NCBI GenBank assembly: GCA_000697665.1 | Contig: KL197715.1 | Location: 743,599 to 807,598 of the forward strand | Source of the DNA: Jaapia argillacea MUCL 33604 | Lineage: Eukaryota; Basidiomycota; Agaricomycetes; Jaapiales; Jaapiaceae | Reading direction: 5' to 3' | Length of the DNA: 64,000 nucleotides | In this document: positions 36,290 to 48,017 of the stretch, piece after piece | Layout of the letters: every line of letters begins with the position of its first letter | Position numbering within the stretch: position 1 is the stretch's first letter | Made by a program: the position numbers and the translations under genes | The notes under the pieces: model-generated | What the model was told of the DNA's origin: nothing | Database searches by the model: none | What the model saw: the letters and a program-made list of their open reading frames with translations, nothing else

Positions 36290-38640
36290 ACATGTTGAAC
36301 AAGCGTTCATTATCCACAAAACGTGTCGATGTAAAATTGCGGGGTGTGGCCAAATATGCATGCGGGACGGGACGGTTGCGACCAGCTGCGACCAATGTCA
36401 CCGGTAAAAGGATCCGGAAGGTGAGGTCGCAGAGTCTTTACTGCTAGCGCGCCAACGTTCTCAAGTGGCTTATCTTCACAAGCGTTCTCCTTTGCCTGCG
36501 AAGCGAAGCGGATCGATAACTAGGGAGTCCTCGCGACGATTCAAGGACAAGGATCAGGCCAAACGTGGGTCCACCCTCAATGTATCGACTCCTTGCTAAT
36601 CACTATCACAGTCGTCAACGATCAATTAAACCAGCAGGAGGCGCCCAAAGCCTCGCTACCCTTTGTTTCCAAGTCACAACGCGCAACTTGTCGCTTCAAG
36701 CGCCGGGCTGTGGGAGAGGTAGTTGGGAATTTCTCCTGCGTCGCCCTTTGTAGATGATGGAATGCAGTTGGGTCAGCGATTGAACTCGCAACACCAGTGC
36801 AGTGGCGTAACATCGAGGGCACCGGTGGGGCACTGGGGGTATCGCGAGTCTTGCTACTATCGGCGATCAAGTTCTAGAGAATGCTAGGTGGAACCTGTGG
36901 TCTAATCAATCGAACACCGTAAACATGAGAGAAAAAAATACTGGATTCGCCTCCATAGAACAACGTGTGGTGGGAGGACAAGGCAACGGAGGATGCTCGG
37001 AGGGCGTAAGTTGGGAAAGGGTAAGTGGCAGGAATGTTGAGGAAGTCGAGGACCAAGCGCAACTTCGTGTGAACGCTCTCTCCCAAATGTCGAACAACAT
37101 AGTTTCTAACGGGCGCACCACAGATTTGGGAGAGACATCAATGGTAAAGCATACACACCTCAATCGTGACTTTCGAGATCGACTCAGTTCCCGCCTCCAA
37201 TCTTACGAACCACAGTCCTGCCCATCCCATCCCATCCCAAAACTTCCGGAATCTCATCAGGTTTCTGATCCACTCGAACGAATACCTCAGAGACCGGACA
37301 CCCATACTCAATACGAGTCCGTAGCACCTGATGCAACTCGCATGCGGGAACGTCCAAAGAATCGAATGTAAGATGTCTGAGATCAGGCCAAGGAACGTCG
37401 TCCTCGTCATTAAAACCCAAAGATTTTGAGTTCGACGATTTTGGTTTGTGAGAGGGCACCAGCATGTCAAGGACAGGCATAACATCAGGGCAAGTAACCG
37501 ACAGATGTGTAATTCCTGGGATAGCTCCAATGAAAGCTCTCCCTACAGACACCAACGGAACACCCGATAACACCAGCGAACGCAGTTTAGAGTATAACGG
37601 GGATTCCGCACGATGGCTAGCAGCTTGACATATGAACTCGGACCAACCCGTCTTCTCCCATGTATGATGACCTTGTATAAGGACAAGCGATTCCAAAAAC
37701 GGAGTCGAGAAGACTGAAATGATTTGGAACATGCGTTTATAATTGAAGGATGAGATCAGAGTGAGGGAGCGGAGCGATGGGATCGGGATTGGAGGTGGGG
37801 TATTAACGAAGAATCCAGAGGGTACACAGCGTAGGATGAGGTTCTCTAGGGATGTAGAATTGGTGAAAATGTTGCGCCACTCTACGCATGAGGCCCGGCG
37901 GAGCCAGCCCCCAAGCTCAAGAGTTGAGAGATTGGATAGAATAGAGGAATCCCATCCTTCCAGGATCACTCCTTGAAGGCGTATGCGCATCAATGAGGGC
38001 GCGATTCCCCCGAATAGTTCTTGTAAATGAACAGGGGTAATGATTCGAAAAACGTGGAAATCGAGATATTGCAGGGAGGGAGCTGGAATTTTCAGGAAAG
38101 AAGATGCTATCTGCATGAAATGCTCTCTTTGTTGTGCATGGACCGACAACGAGCGACAGCGATCGATTTGACGAGTGAAGATGTCAAGAACACCGTCCAT
38201 GTGCGCTCCTGGTTTCCCGTACGCGCAGATTTCGAGATCGAAGGGAAGAGGGAATGATCGTTCCAAGTATAAATTTGAAATAAATTGGAGTCGGGAAGAT
38301 GTTGCAAGGTCAACGAAGATGTTGGTCCAGAGAGATGGAGTGTGGATTAATAATGCTCGAAAACGCTTGGATACGTGTGAGAGGCGGAGAGGAAGGAGGA
38401 AGTCAAGCGAGATGGGACTGGGATGGGAGGGGGACTTGATTGCCATGCGAAATGCAATGACTAAGAGCTCGGTAGGAAGGAAGTCAATTGGTGGACCCAT
38501 GGTACGGCGATGCGACCTTGGGCGTATTGTCAAGCCTCTTGTCGTCAAGTGCGTTGACTGGTCCATTGGATCGACGTTTAACGGTCAACGTTCAACCTCT
38601 GCGGGTTGCTGTCAATTCGTCTTTGATCCGATGCGTAGAT
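36290..38640 (-). repeat. Duplicated F-box module, copy A (matches copy C with its 3' flank)
   Basis: F-box copy A plus about 900 bp of 3' flank matches 53340-55345 in inverted orientation. Shared flank words on the minus strand include CTCTCCCAAATCTG, GCGTTCACACGAAGTTGCG and TTGGTCCTCGACTTCCTCAA. Confidence 0.8.
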
Positions 38641-39190
38641 GAATAGCTCAGTGTCACCTCAACACGTACTGTTTCCGACACACCCGGTGGTTTGAACGAT
38701 TGAATAGTACCCGCGATCGCAAGGAAGAGCTCTGTCAATTTCTCACGATATCACCATCCTAACATTGGTGTCACAACCTCACACCTCGACAAGAAACCTT
38801 CCCATCCCATTGCACGAGGATCCACAGAAAACATCAGAGAAGTGAACGGCGAGCATGTTATACGTGGGTTGGATGACAAGGGTTTCGAACGTTTGTCGCA
38901 CAAACCCGCTCCTAACCTCACCTTTCTGGCCATCGATCCTCGATCCTCCGTTCGCGAAGACTGATCGAGGGTTCATAAAGGGCATGATCTCAAGGCCAAG
39001 TAAGTGCGCCATCGACTCGTTCGCCAATCATCTCTCAAGCTCAAGGCCACGTTCGAGACGCTCTTTACAACAAAACCGCAGATCACACTCTGGACTGATA
39101 GCAGGTATGATGAAAATGTGGATCAGGCGGGACGACGCCATCAACCCCAGATTTTCCCACATCAACCCGGTGGTGAGCTCGTCTCTCTAC
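37140..39190 (-). repeat. Inverted duplication arm, copy A (matches copy B with its 5' flank)
   Basis: F-box copy A plus about 700 bp of 5' flank matches 50010-51905 in opposite orientation. Examples are the CGAACGTTTGTCGCA block near 38890, complementary to one near 50190, and GATCAGGCGGGACGACG near 39120, matched near 50090. Confidence 0.8.
37184..38500 (-). CDS. F-box-like LRR protein, copy A (438 aa)
   Basis: A single exon. The start MGPPIDFLPTELLVIAF is chosen because copy B starts at the same place; an upstream ATG (MDQSTHL) is in frame. The N-terminal F-box-like motif (LPTELLVIAF, LRLSHVSKRFRALLIHTPSL) would bind Skp1 in an SCF ligase. Irregular leucine-rich repeats follow (LQELFGGIAPSLMRIRLQG, LENLILRCVPSGFF, LRSLTLISSF, LRSLVLSGVPLVSVGRAFIG, LRHLTFDSLDVP), the typical layout of the expanded mushroom F-box family; targets are unknown. 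It has the same length as copy B and lies inverted to B and C. Confidence 0.85.
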   Translation of the reverse strand: MGPPIDFLPTELLVIAFRMAIKSPSHPSPISLDFLLPLRLSHVSKRFRALLIHTPSLWTNIFVDLATSSRLQFISNLYLERSFPLPFDLEICAYGKPGAHMDGVLDIFTRQIDRCRSLSVHAQQREHFMQIASSFLKIPAPSLQYLDFHVFRIITPVHLQELFGGIAPSLMRIRLQGVILEGWDSSILSNLSTLELGGWLRRASCVEWRNIFTNSTSLENLILRCVPSGFFVNTPPPIPIPSLRSLTLISSFNYKRMFQIISVFSTPFLESLVLIQGHHTWEKTGWSEFICQAASHRAESPLYSKLRSLVLSGVPLVSVGRAFIGAIPGITHLSVTCPDVMPVLDMLVPSHKPKSSNSKSLGFNDEDDVPWPDLRHLTFDSLDVPACELHQVLRTRIEYGCPVSEVFVRVDQKPDEIPEVLGWDGMGRTVVRKIGGGN

Positions 39191-40307
39191 ACGTCCGGCG
39201 GATCAACGTTTGCAATGATTGGATTTTTGAGAGATTCGCAAAGGGTTAGGTTCCACTGGTTATGCTAGAAGGGGTTTGATAGATATTATTGATGATGTTG
39301 CTCGGTGACCGTCGATGAATTACTGAGATGAGTGATTCATGCATTGACGGTGGTGCTTATCATGTGATTGCGGTGAGCTCTCGGCGCAACTGGCAACAAT
39401 AAGTACACCAATACGACAACGATTGATACTCCAAACTGGTGGACCAAGACATCCTTGTTGGGGGAGCAAACCTTGAATTGTGAGGAACAAACTTTCACGT
39501 TGTTTGATCCTGGTGTACCCGATAGAATAGGGAATCGGTGTGAAAGCGGCAGATTTTGAGCTGCGTTTTTATACGAACACAAGTACATCATGTAACAGAA
39601 TGGTTTCCTCGAGGTCGAAGATCAGCGCTCCGACCATAAAACAGCGTGACGAAACGCCAACAACGGGAAGATGCGGGGACGAGTAAGAGGGAAGATCCAA
39701 GAAAATATCGAAAAAGGTAGTTTGCGAGACTAGGGGTTATTAGGTCCCGATGAGTGGGAAGATTTGGTTGGATGGAGAAACTTAATCTACAACCGTGTGT
39801 CGCGTCGACGACAAACGATACGTCAAAGAAAAAAGGTGCGTCACAAACGCCTCGTTTTGATTCGTTCGACGATTTTCGAGTGTGTTGGGTGTGTTTGACG
39901 ATAGCAGAGAATTGTTTCAGGTTGATACGTGCTCGGTGAGCAAGAAAGATAGAGAGATAGAGAGATGGTGGTATTATGGTTTCGGACTGCCAAGACATGA
40001 TGAGGAAGTCCGAAGCGTTGGGTAAGAAGAGCAATGTATCAGAGAACGCAGAGATAGAGATAGGAGTGGCACAGAGTCCGAGAGCGAATTTAAGGCGGGA
40101 GTACGAACTTCTGATAAGTGAGGTGATAAGGCGCTTCGGAGGTTTGGTGGATGAGGATTGGATGGTTGTGGTGGTTGGGGTTGGAAGGGGAAAGAGGATG
40201 TTCGAGATACAGTGAACAAAGTTAAGGATGAAGGATGAGACGCCAGGACAACCGGGTCCGACATGAAGCAAAGAACGATGTAACAAATATAGACGCAGAT
40301 ACCAAGA
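38501..40307. other. Intergenic; the first 700 bp are the duplicated 5' flank of F-box A
   Basis: Beyond 39190 nothing is recognised. A long minus-strand open frame (39588-40286) looks compositional (Ser/Leu-rich, no motifs) and was not called. Confidence 0.4.
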
Positions 40308-40715
40308 TTAGGTGTTACATCGGCCATGCAACTCCACGATCGGATTAGACTCTAACAGTTGTGTGATTTGTTGCGATCGCGATGGACCGAGAATGGTCGA
40401 GGTTGTGACGGGTGTGAGATTGGGAGGGGGCGCGGAGAGTAGAGAGTGGTCAGGTGGGATGGGGATGGGATGGTGTGTGACGTGGGAAGGGTCATCGATG
40501 AGCTGGCGAGTGTTGTGTGATGCAGACTGCGGTACGGCATCGGGGATTGGGGACGGGGAGATGAGGAGAGATGAGGAGGAGCGGATCTTGCGCGGTCTCG
40601 GGGCAGGGCTTCGGCCGGAACTTGGGGGACTTGCTACGCCGGAGTTGAGGGCTGCGGTGGATGGTTTGAGATGGATGGTTTGAGGTGGATAGGCTGCGGT
40701 GGGTAAGCTACGCAT
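40308..40715 (-). CDS. Small Ser/Pro-rich protein, 135 aa, unrecognised
   Basis: A single open frame, MRSLPTAAYPPQTIHLKP to a TAA stop. Third positions are strongly C-rich (TCC, ACC, CCC, ATC), as in coding regions nearby, and the reading frame is the only one of the six with that pattern. It contains a basic SGRSPAPRPRKIRSSSS patch and the possibly folded end GPSRSQQITQLLESNPIVEL. There is no signal peptide or transmembrane span. It is divergent from the kinase gene (start 41142) across about 430 bp. The function is unknown. It could be an exon of a larger gene or a chance open frame. Confidence 0.45.
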   Translation of the reverse strand: MRSLPTAAYPPQTIHLKPSTAALNSGVASPPSSGRSPAPRPRKIRSSSSLLISPSPIPDAVPQSASHNTRQLIDDPSHVTHHPIPIPPDHSLLSAPPPNLTPVTTSTILGPSRSQQITQLLESNPIVELHGRCNT

Positions 40716-41141
40716 ACGGTGGATGGATATCTGCGACGGTGTGAATAATTCCAGGCTAACAGGTACCAGGTACAGAACTCATCGCACCCAGTGAAAAGCC
40801 AGGATAAGAATTACGTCGCCGATAGCGGACACCCGGAGACGCACGTGTGAGACTACCCAGTGATCAGCTCAATCACCTTGTCCGGGACTGTTTCGTTGTA
40901 TTCCGTGTGTTTTTCTTTCATTTCCAAATTCTCACTCCACTCGTTTTTGGGTTTTTGTTTCGTTTCGCAAGAGAATCCGTTGATATCAAATCGAACTGTG
41001 GGCTGCGATGCGATATGGCTTGTTCAACTGATTTGGTTTCTCGAAACTCATTCGTCATCCGTATCGTCCCTCTCTCCCTCTGACTCTGACTCACTTGCCC
41101 TACATCTTCCTCGGACTGGGGTTACCCCCTCGACAGACACC

Positions 41142-44100
41142 ATGCTTGCTCACCCACACCCCCCGTCCCCGCACAACCTCTCGCCATCCCCGTCTCCCCC
41201 ACATGGCCTCTCATCCATCCCACCCTCCCCTCGCCTCTCCATCCTAACATCCTCCGCGTCCTCCATCTCTTCCATCTCCACCTCAGCTTTCGAACACTCC
41301 CACAATCCAAACAACACCCACCCAAACATAACGCCAAGCACAAGCGCAGGCTCAAAGACTTCCGCGTTCTTTGGTTCTCCCTTCTCTCGTCCTACGACCC
41401 CAGTGTTGCCACCTCCAAACCCACCCAAGCGGACTTCGTCAACCAAATCACAATCATCTGTCCATTCTCATTATTCGAATTCGTCGGATGATGGACATGG
41501 TTCACCGACGTCAAACTCGGTGGACCCTACACCAATTCCAGAACATCACCGACCTTCTTCCCGAAACGACTCATTCTTCGCATTCACCACCATTCAAGCA
41601 AAACCAACCCCACCTCCTTCACTTCGTTCAAACACACCTTCAATACGGTCCTTCCGATCAGGCCAAGCATCCCGTGATCACTCACCACCACCACCTTCCT
41701 CATCCTCCCACCACTCGCACACCTCATCTTCATACAACTCACATTGGCTTCCTCCCCCCTCCTCATCCCCACCACACACCAATACCACCCTCCGAGACAA
41801 ACTACCCAACACTCTCGCTCGCATCTTCCCAACAAAGTATAAACATCAACTAGATCGTGACGATCCAAGGAGGGAGTTTACAGATATCGATGGGGATGGG
41901 GGGAGGTCACCACGTTCACCAGCCAGTTGGGCTTCATCACCTGACGATTTGACATTCCCAACGTCTTCCTCACCTTCGTCGTATAACTCGGGTGGCGTTT
42001 GGGTTCCACCTGTTAGGACCAGTACACCGGAGGGCTTACCGACACATCAGGCACCAGCAATCCACACCTCCAGACCTCTATCCGCCATCCGCGTTGACGG
42101 CTTACCAGGAAATGGGGAGATGAACTCGACTCCTACCCCGCTCTCGCCTGCATCACATACATTCCTACACCATCCAGTTCATCCTCATGCAAACGGTCAC
42201 CCTCACTTGAACTCAAACATCCACAGTTCGCATCCGCACGTTTATTCACCTCTTCATCCTCATCCCCACCCGCATGTGCCAACGCCTCATCCGAAACGAG
42301 AGATACATGTTCGAACTCCTTCGCCTCCGCCGGTTTTGGGACCGGGGAGTGTGATTAGGAGTTGTGAGCGTGAGGGGTATGGGACGCCTGTTAATGGCCA
42401 TGGTACACCCGTTAATGGCCATGGTACGCCCAATAACGGGCACGAGACCCCCGTTAATGGGTACGGGACGCCTAAAACCGAGGTAGAGGTAGGGAGAGAA
42501 GAGTTGGTGGACCAAACTCCCCGACCAGACCGAACTCCCAAACTGGATTATTATTACCTCCCTTCCCCAATTCCTTCCCGACCTTCTTCTTCTCTCGCTT
42601 CTTATCCACTTTCTTCTCTACCTCCTTCTTCCCTCTCTTCCCACCCACCGTCATCGTCCACCACCACGCCCTCCACCACCACCACCACCGCGCCATCCCT
42701 AGACACGCCCATCTCATTAACCCTAGTACAACTTTTGGGTCAGGGAGCGTTTTCGTCCGTTTGGCTCGCGAGGGAGCGGGAGGGGAGTTTGGGTGGTGGG
42801 AGGGGGAGAGAGGGAGGTGTTAGGAGGAAGGAGAGTGTTAGGGTTGAGGTTGTTAGGAGGAGGGTTAGTGGTGTTAGGCCGAAAGTTAGGGTCGGCGCGG
42901 GGAATGAGGGCATACTTGGATCGAGGGGGTTAGTGAGGAGGGGAGCTATGAGGGAGAGAGGAGCTAGTGTGGGTAGTGGGAAGAGTGTTTATTTGAGAGC
43001 GCCTTCGGCTGAGGTGCCTGGTGAGATTGATATCTCGAGAGATGAGAGTGTTGAAGGCGAGAACATTCGACCTGGTGGTGGAGAGGAGAGGGAGGGCAGG
43101 TTGGTAGCTGTGAAAATGACTGATAGGAGGTTGTATGATGAGAATGATAGGACTAGAGTTAGTTTTGTTAGGGAGGTTGAAGTTCTTCGGGTGAGTCGCC
43201 ACTCTTCATTACTTTTTGATCCGTTCTTGTTCGGCTGTCGGGTTCTTTGCTTTTTTTGATTTCGGGCGTCGTGCTCGGTTTGGTGGATGTCGTCATTCGA
43301 ATTTCGTTGTTCGAGTTGATGGGGTTGCCACTTTTTTGCTTTTGCTTGGGCTTGGCTCTTTGTTCGAGTTTCCGCTTTTTTCTTGCAGGCCCTGTACTCG
43401 CGCTGCAGGTGCAAGTGGGGAGTGGGAGAGGTGATCTACTTTTCGTCTCATGTGCCATCTATTTATCTCTCAACGATCAAGGAGGCGCTTGTTGAGAAGT
43501 GTTTTTGGATCGCTGGGGGCTTGAAGGGCTTTTCGGGACTTTTGGTTTTGGAGAGGCGCTTGTTTGTTTTAAAAGTTTTATCTTCGTATCGATCGAATCT
43601 GTTGAACGTTCTTTCTTTCTTTCTTTGATTTCCTTTTTACGATTCAGTGAGGGTGGATGTATGCTGACGGTCTGAATTTTGACTTTTTTTTTTTTTGGTA
43701 GCATATATCCCACCCTAATATTGTGGAATACCTGGCTTCGTTCTCGACTAGTACGCATCATGTTTTGGTACTTGAACATGTCGGTGGGGGAGAGTTGTTT
43801 GATGTGGTTGATAGTGATGAGGTTCGTACTTCCTCCTCCCTCGGTTCCCAATTGAGATGTGCTGATTTTTGTTCGATGTAGAAGCATGCGAAGTTGAGTG
43901 AACCGTTGTTGAGGAGGATGTTTGGAGAGCTGTGTAAAGCTGTTGCGTGGATGCATAGCGTTGGTTTGGTTCATCGGGATATCAAGTTAGAAAGTCAGTT
44001 ATCATTTCCTTGGCACGTGATTTGCCTTTTGTCCTAATGAATCCTGTTTAGATATCCTGCTGACGTCAAATCCGTTCAACGCGCTACCACCACTGACTCA

Positions 44101-45078
44101 GCCTCTGATAAAATTGTCGGATTTTGGGCTGAGTAGGTTCGTGGACCTTGATCATCCGATGTTGAATACGAGGTGTGGGAGTGAGAGTTATGCTGCTCCT
44201 GAGTTGGTCACTGGCCGGTACGTCCTCGTGTCTCTTTCCTGCTTCTTCGACTTGTTCTCATGATATACTTTAGACCATACGATGGGCGAGAAACTGATGC
44301 CTGGGCCCTCGGTGTGGTCCTCTATGCTGTCGTATGTCGACGACTTCCTTTTGATAGCCAGTTGGGCGATCTGGAAAGGGAGAGGGAAGGTCTATCTGCT
44401 CATGGCCCTGGTGAGAGGGGTAGAGGCCAAGACCAATTGCACGATACGTTGAGAGCTGGGATAGATGAGAGGGCTAGGTCGAGAGAGAGGAGAAGTTGGT
44501 TGGTGAGGATAGCCAAGGGGGAGTACGTATGGCCTGAACCCCCCACTCCGCCGCCCATCTCCCCAACCTCGGATTCCTCGTCTGTGGAAGGTGTTGAGGA
44601 TGGACTTGGGGTTTGGGATGAAGTTTTGAGAGGGGAGGAGTTGATAAGGAGTGTGGGGATAAAGAGGGTTGTTGGGAGGTTGTTAATTCGGAACCCTGAG
44701 AAGAGGGCGAAAGTGGGGGATGTACTTGGGGATGAGTGGGTTTGTGGGGATGGTGGTGTTTGTTGGCCTGTTGGAGTTTATGGTGGGGGTGAGAGTGGAG
44801 ATGATGGAATTGTTGTGATTAATGGGGGAAGTGAGAGTGGGCACGGAAGTTCGGAGGGGCATGGGTTGGGTTTTGGGTTTGGGAGTGATAGTGGGCATGG
44901 ACATGGAAGGGGCCCTAGTGAGGAGGGTGGAGGAGGGGTTGTGGATGGTGTGGGTCCGGTTCAGGGCGGGGAAGAGGAGGGGAGTGAGTTTGAGTGGGAG
45001 TATGTTGTTAGAGGGGAGGAGGGGATGTTGGTTGATGGGCATGATATTGGGAGAGTTGCGAGAGAGGAGGTTTTATAA
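41142..45078 (+). CDS. Large Ser/Thr protein kinase (CAMK-like), 1083 aa
   Basis: Exons 41142-43190, 43702-43821, 43882-43993, 44052-44217 and 44274-45078, phases agreeing. The start is the ATG in CACCATG at 41142; the open frame extends upstream without motifs. Residues 1-530 are disordered (Ser, Pro, His) with a GTPVNGH-type minisatellite. Kinase motifs: LLGQGAFSSVW loop, LVAVKM (Lys), FVREVEVLRHISHPNIVEYL, LVHRDIKLENILL, KLSDFGLSRF, RCGSESYAAPELVTG and DAWALGVVLYAVV. About 105 basic/Gly residues sit between the glycine loop and VAVK, and a second insert follows LPFDSQLG. The 280-residue C-terminal part is Gly/Asp/Glu-rich. DFGLSRF and the RCGSESYAAPE loop suggest the CAMK/SNF1-related group. 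Intron 1 is 511 nt, about nine times the local norm. Confidence 0.88.
42376..42475 (+). repeat. Coding minisatellite (21-bp unit, Gly-x-Gly/Thr-Pro-Val-Asn-Gly)
   Basis: Five imperfect units encode YGTPVNGHGTPVNGHGTPNN and continue. They lie in the disordered N-terminus of the kinase, a likely length polymorphism. Confidence 0.8.
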
Positions 45079-45990
45079 CACTCGCTTCAAGTCACTGTTC
45101 GTCCCTCGTCAAAAACCCATGGCCAACGACGATTGGTCTTCGCTCTCCGTGAACCCTCCTCGGGTCACTCGGTTTACTTCTCTTCCGGTTCAAGATCCGA
45201 AGTTCTCTGCAATTCCAGTTCTTATGCCAAATATTCGGATTTCATCCAAATGCTTATTTCATTTGCCAGCTCATTATCCATTCCATTCCCTTTCTCTCCC
45301 AACTCGCTCGCTCTCTCTCTATCGTCATGTGTGTTGTGTTCTAGTCAAAGTCATTCATCATCGTTTTCTTCACTCACTGTCGTTATATCACCCCATTCAT
45401 ACCATGTTTGCATTGATGCCTAAGCTATAGATATTATATCCACATTGGATCTTGTTGTAATACATTCCGATCGTTGCGCGTTTGTTCACTTCGAATGGTG
45501 AACCAGTACATGCCCCTGCTGCTCGAGACGAGCCCAATTAATACTGTTGTCCCTGGGGTAGGAGGACTCATCGACCCCCTGGTAAAGGCATTTGTGCTCT
45601 GGAGGTATATTGGCGGGATAGTGTGACCTGCTTGTATAGTGTATAGTAATTCTTCCAATTATGGGACTTGTCAGCATAATATACTCCTCCTCCTCCTCCT
45701 CCTCCTTAGGTTGAGAAAGAAGTTTCATATTCCAATCGCAACTCTGTCGTCGTTGCAAGCCTTCCGAGTCGTTGCCTCTTGGTTGTGAACCTCTGAGACT
45801 ACTTACTTCTCGTCATTTTGCACGCATCGGCACGTCGCTGGAGTTAAACCCAGCTTGCCAGTATATCTAAATCAAGGTGAGCAGGCTACTTCCATTGACG
45901 ATGATAAGGCTGAGGCTGCAGCGAGGTTCATTTTGACAACAGTGACGGATCGATACAAGAAGCTTACAGCTGGCTACAATCATTGTCATT
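45079..45990. other. Intergenic, with a (CTC)n microsatellite near 45683-45706
   Basis: The 3' flank of the kinase, a run of about seven CTC trinucleotides, then the upstream region of F-box copy D. No gene is seen. Confidence 0.5.
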
Positions 45991-47259
45991 ACGACTTCGT
46001 GGATCGAATTGCTCCCTGTTGAACTCCTCGCCATGATCTTCTGCCTGGGAATACCACCCTTCCGCAACGATTTCACGCCCTTCGACTTGCTCTATCCTGT
46101 TCGCCTCTCCCACGTATCCAGGCGTTTTCGCGCGTTGGCAATTCAAACCTATCTCATCTGGACCACCTTTCTGGTTCAGGTCCCGGCTTGTCGCCTCTTA
46201 CGCCTTTCCGATCTATACCTCGAACGATTACTCCCTCTGCCATTCCATTTGGTAGTTGAAGTGAACGTACCGCTAGATGGCTAGTGGGATTACATCTTAG
46301 CCCCGTTCATTCGTCAATTCGATCGTTGTCGATCGTTGTTGATACGTGCACCAAGTGAGATCGGAGGTTTAAGGAAGATAGCATCTTCGTTTGCAAAAAT
46401 CCCCGCTCCTGCCCTTGAAAGCCTCCTTGTACGAGTTGGTGGTGAAATGCGCACGGGTCGGCTATATGAGCTATTCGATGGGGAAACGCACTCGTTGAAA
46501 TACATGCAGCTTCATCGCGTGGACCTCGTACACTGGGACTCACCTCTCCTCGCCAATGTGACAACCCTCGACATCCCATGTGGTGCATTCTACTACAACC
46601 TCACCGATGCTAAGTTTCGTGGCATCTTCACCAGTGGCTGTCCCTCCCTAGTGAATCTCACCCTTGATGCTATTCCACATCAGATCTGCCATTCCACGAC
46701 CCGAACACCCGTACCCACACTGCGAGCCCTCACTCTCATCTGCAGGAAAGACTTCCACGAGACCTTCACGTTTCCCCTAATCCTCTCGACGCCCTTCCTC
46801 GAATCCCTTGTTCTCGAACAGGAATATCCATATCTATCACGCACAGGGTGGCGGGAATTCGTCTCTCTATTGGAACACAGTAGCAGAAATTCGCCACTAT
46901 ACCCCAATCTTCGTTCACTTTCGTTGCAGGGTGTTGACCTAGGACGGTTATCTGGCGATTTCTCGCGAGGCTGCCCAGAACTCACGCACCTATCAATTGT
47001 CCCGAGGCTGGTGCCCTCCTTCGACTTTATATCTACACTCCTGCTCTCCTGCTCTCCCACGCCGTCATCGGACAATTATCATCACGCAACCAACCTACCT
47101 TGGCCTGCTCTCCGACACCTCAGGTTGGAATGGTTGGACATTCCTGTCCCCATGTTGCGCCGAATTCTACATGCACGAACCGATGCTGGCTTCCCCATCG
47201 CTGATGTGTTTATTCGGGCGTGTATTGAGGTCTGCAGCGATCCAGCGATGTTACAGTAG
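45991..47259 (+). pseudogene. F-box-like LRR protein, copy D, disrupted
   Basis: One frame runs from the F-box (WIELLPVELLAMIF, VRLSHVSRRFRALAIQTYL) through the LRR part (AKIPAPALESLLV, LVNLTLDAIPHQI, LRALTLICRKDFHE, NLRSLSLQGVDLGRL) to a stop at 47259. An in-frame TAG at 46282 sits where copies A-C have a coding residue before the DIFTRQIDRCRSL block (here FIRQFDRCRSL). By alignment with copy C, the start ATG position is ACG at 45991. So one internal stop and a lost start mark a young pseudogene; a new downstream start would lack the F-box. Confidence 0.75.
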
Positions 47260-48017
47260 GGCGGGATAGGTGAGACTGAGGCCGCCGATGTGTAAGCTCC
47301 GCCTTGAAAACTGCTGTTCGTGTGTTAATCGAATATTCACTTACAATCATTATCATGGGGCAAATCGAGTATGGTTTGTCCCATATTTTAAGGTGTTCGA
47401 TTCAGTGGACCAGACTCCACTTAGCACTCTACTGATGTCCCTGATTTCCCCAGCTTCAGGTTCGCCGCCATGTTGGACCCAAGTTGTCTCCTGCACATTG
47501 ATGACTTCCAAAGTTGGTTGGGGAAATCTTGCTTGGGCGGGGCAAGATCTTAACTGAATCTCAAATTTGAACCGTATTGTCGGGTTTATGAAGACTCCGT
47601 AACACCTGAGCCCTTAAGGTTAAGCACCGACGGAGAGTATCTAAAGTCTCCGGGTCATATATCCTTTCAAGGTCGCTAAGTACGTCCGGGTGGCTGTAGA
47701 AGGTGAGCGCTAGTTAAAGCTGTCCCTACCGTTCTCGCTCATGATCATCATTCTTCGCACTAACTCACGCAAACTAGCGTGGAATGAGAGTTATCGATGG
47801 CACGCGCTCCTAGAGTTCCAATGATAATGGGAACGAGGTAATCATGTGTTGATCCGCATGCCTCCCATCTCCAATGGACGGCTTGTACTTAAAAACCCTA
47901 CCTTGTGGACGGAGACGTTCAGGTCGTCCTTTCATCACAGTGGGTGAGCAGATATTCACGACTTCGCGTTTGGGAGTGTACTTATCACCCCCTTCACGAC
48001 GCAATTTCAGGATCCAA
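47260..48017. other. Intergenic and 5' leader of membrane-protein copy B
   Basis: It contains the leader intron acceptor (TTTCAG before the ATG at 48018) and the GTGAGCAGATATTCACG donor region matching copy A. Nothing else is seen. Confidence 0.5.

Noticed and set aside
39588-40286. 232-codon open frame on the minus strand
   Set aside because: Ser/Leu-rich composition without motifs or splice structure; probably a chance open frame in the promoter-side region of the kinase.
41184-42717. Minus-strand open frames antisense to the kinase N-terminus
   Set aside because: Mirror images of Pro/Ser/His codons; composition shadows.
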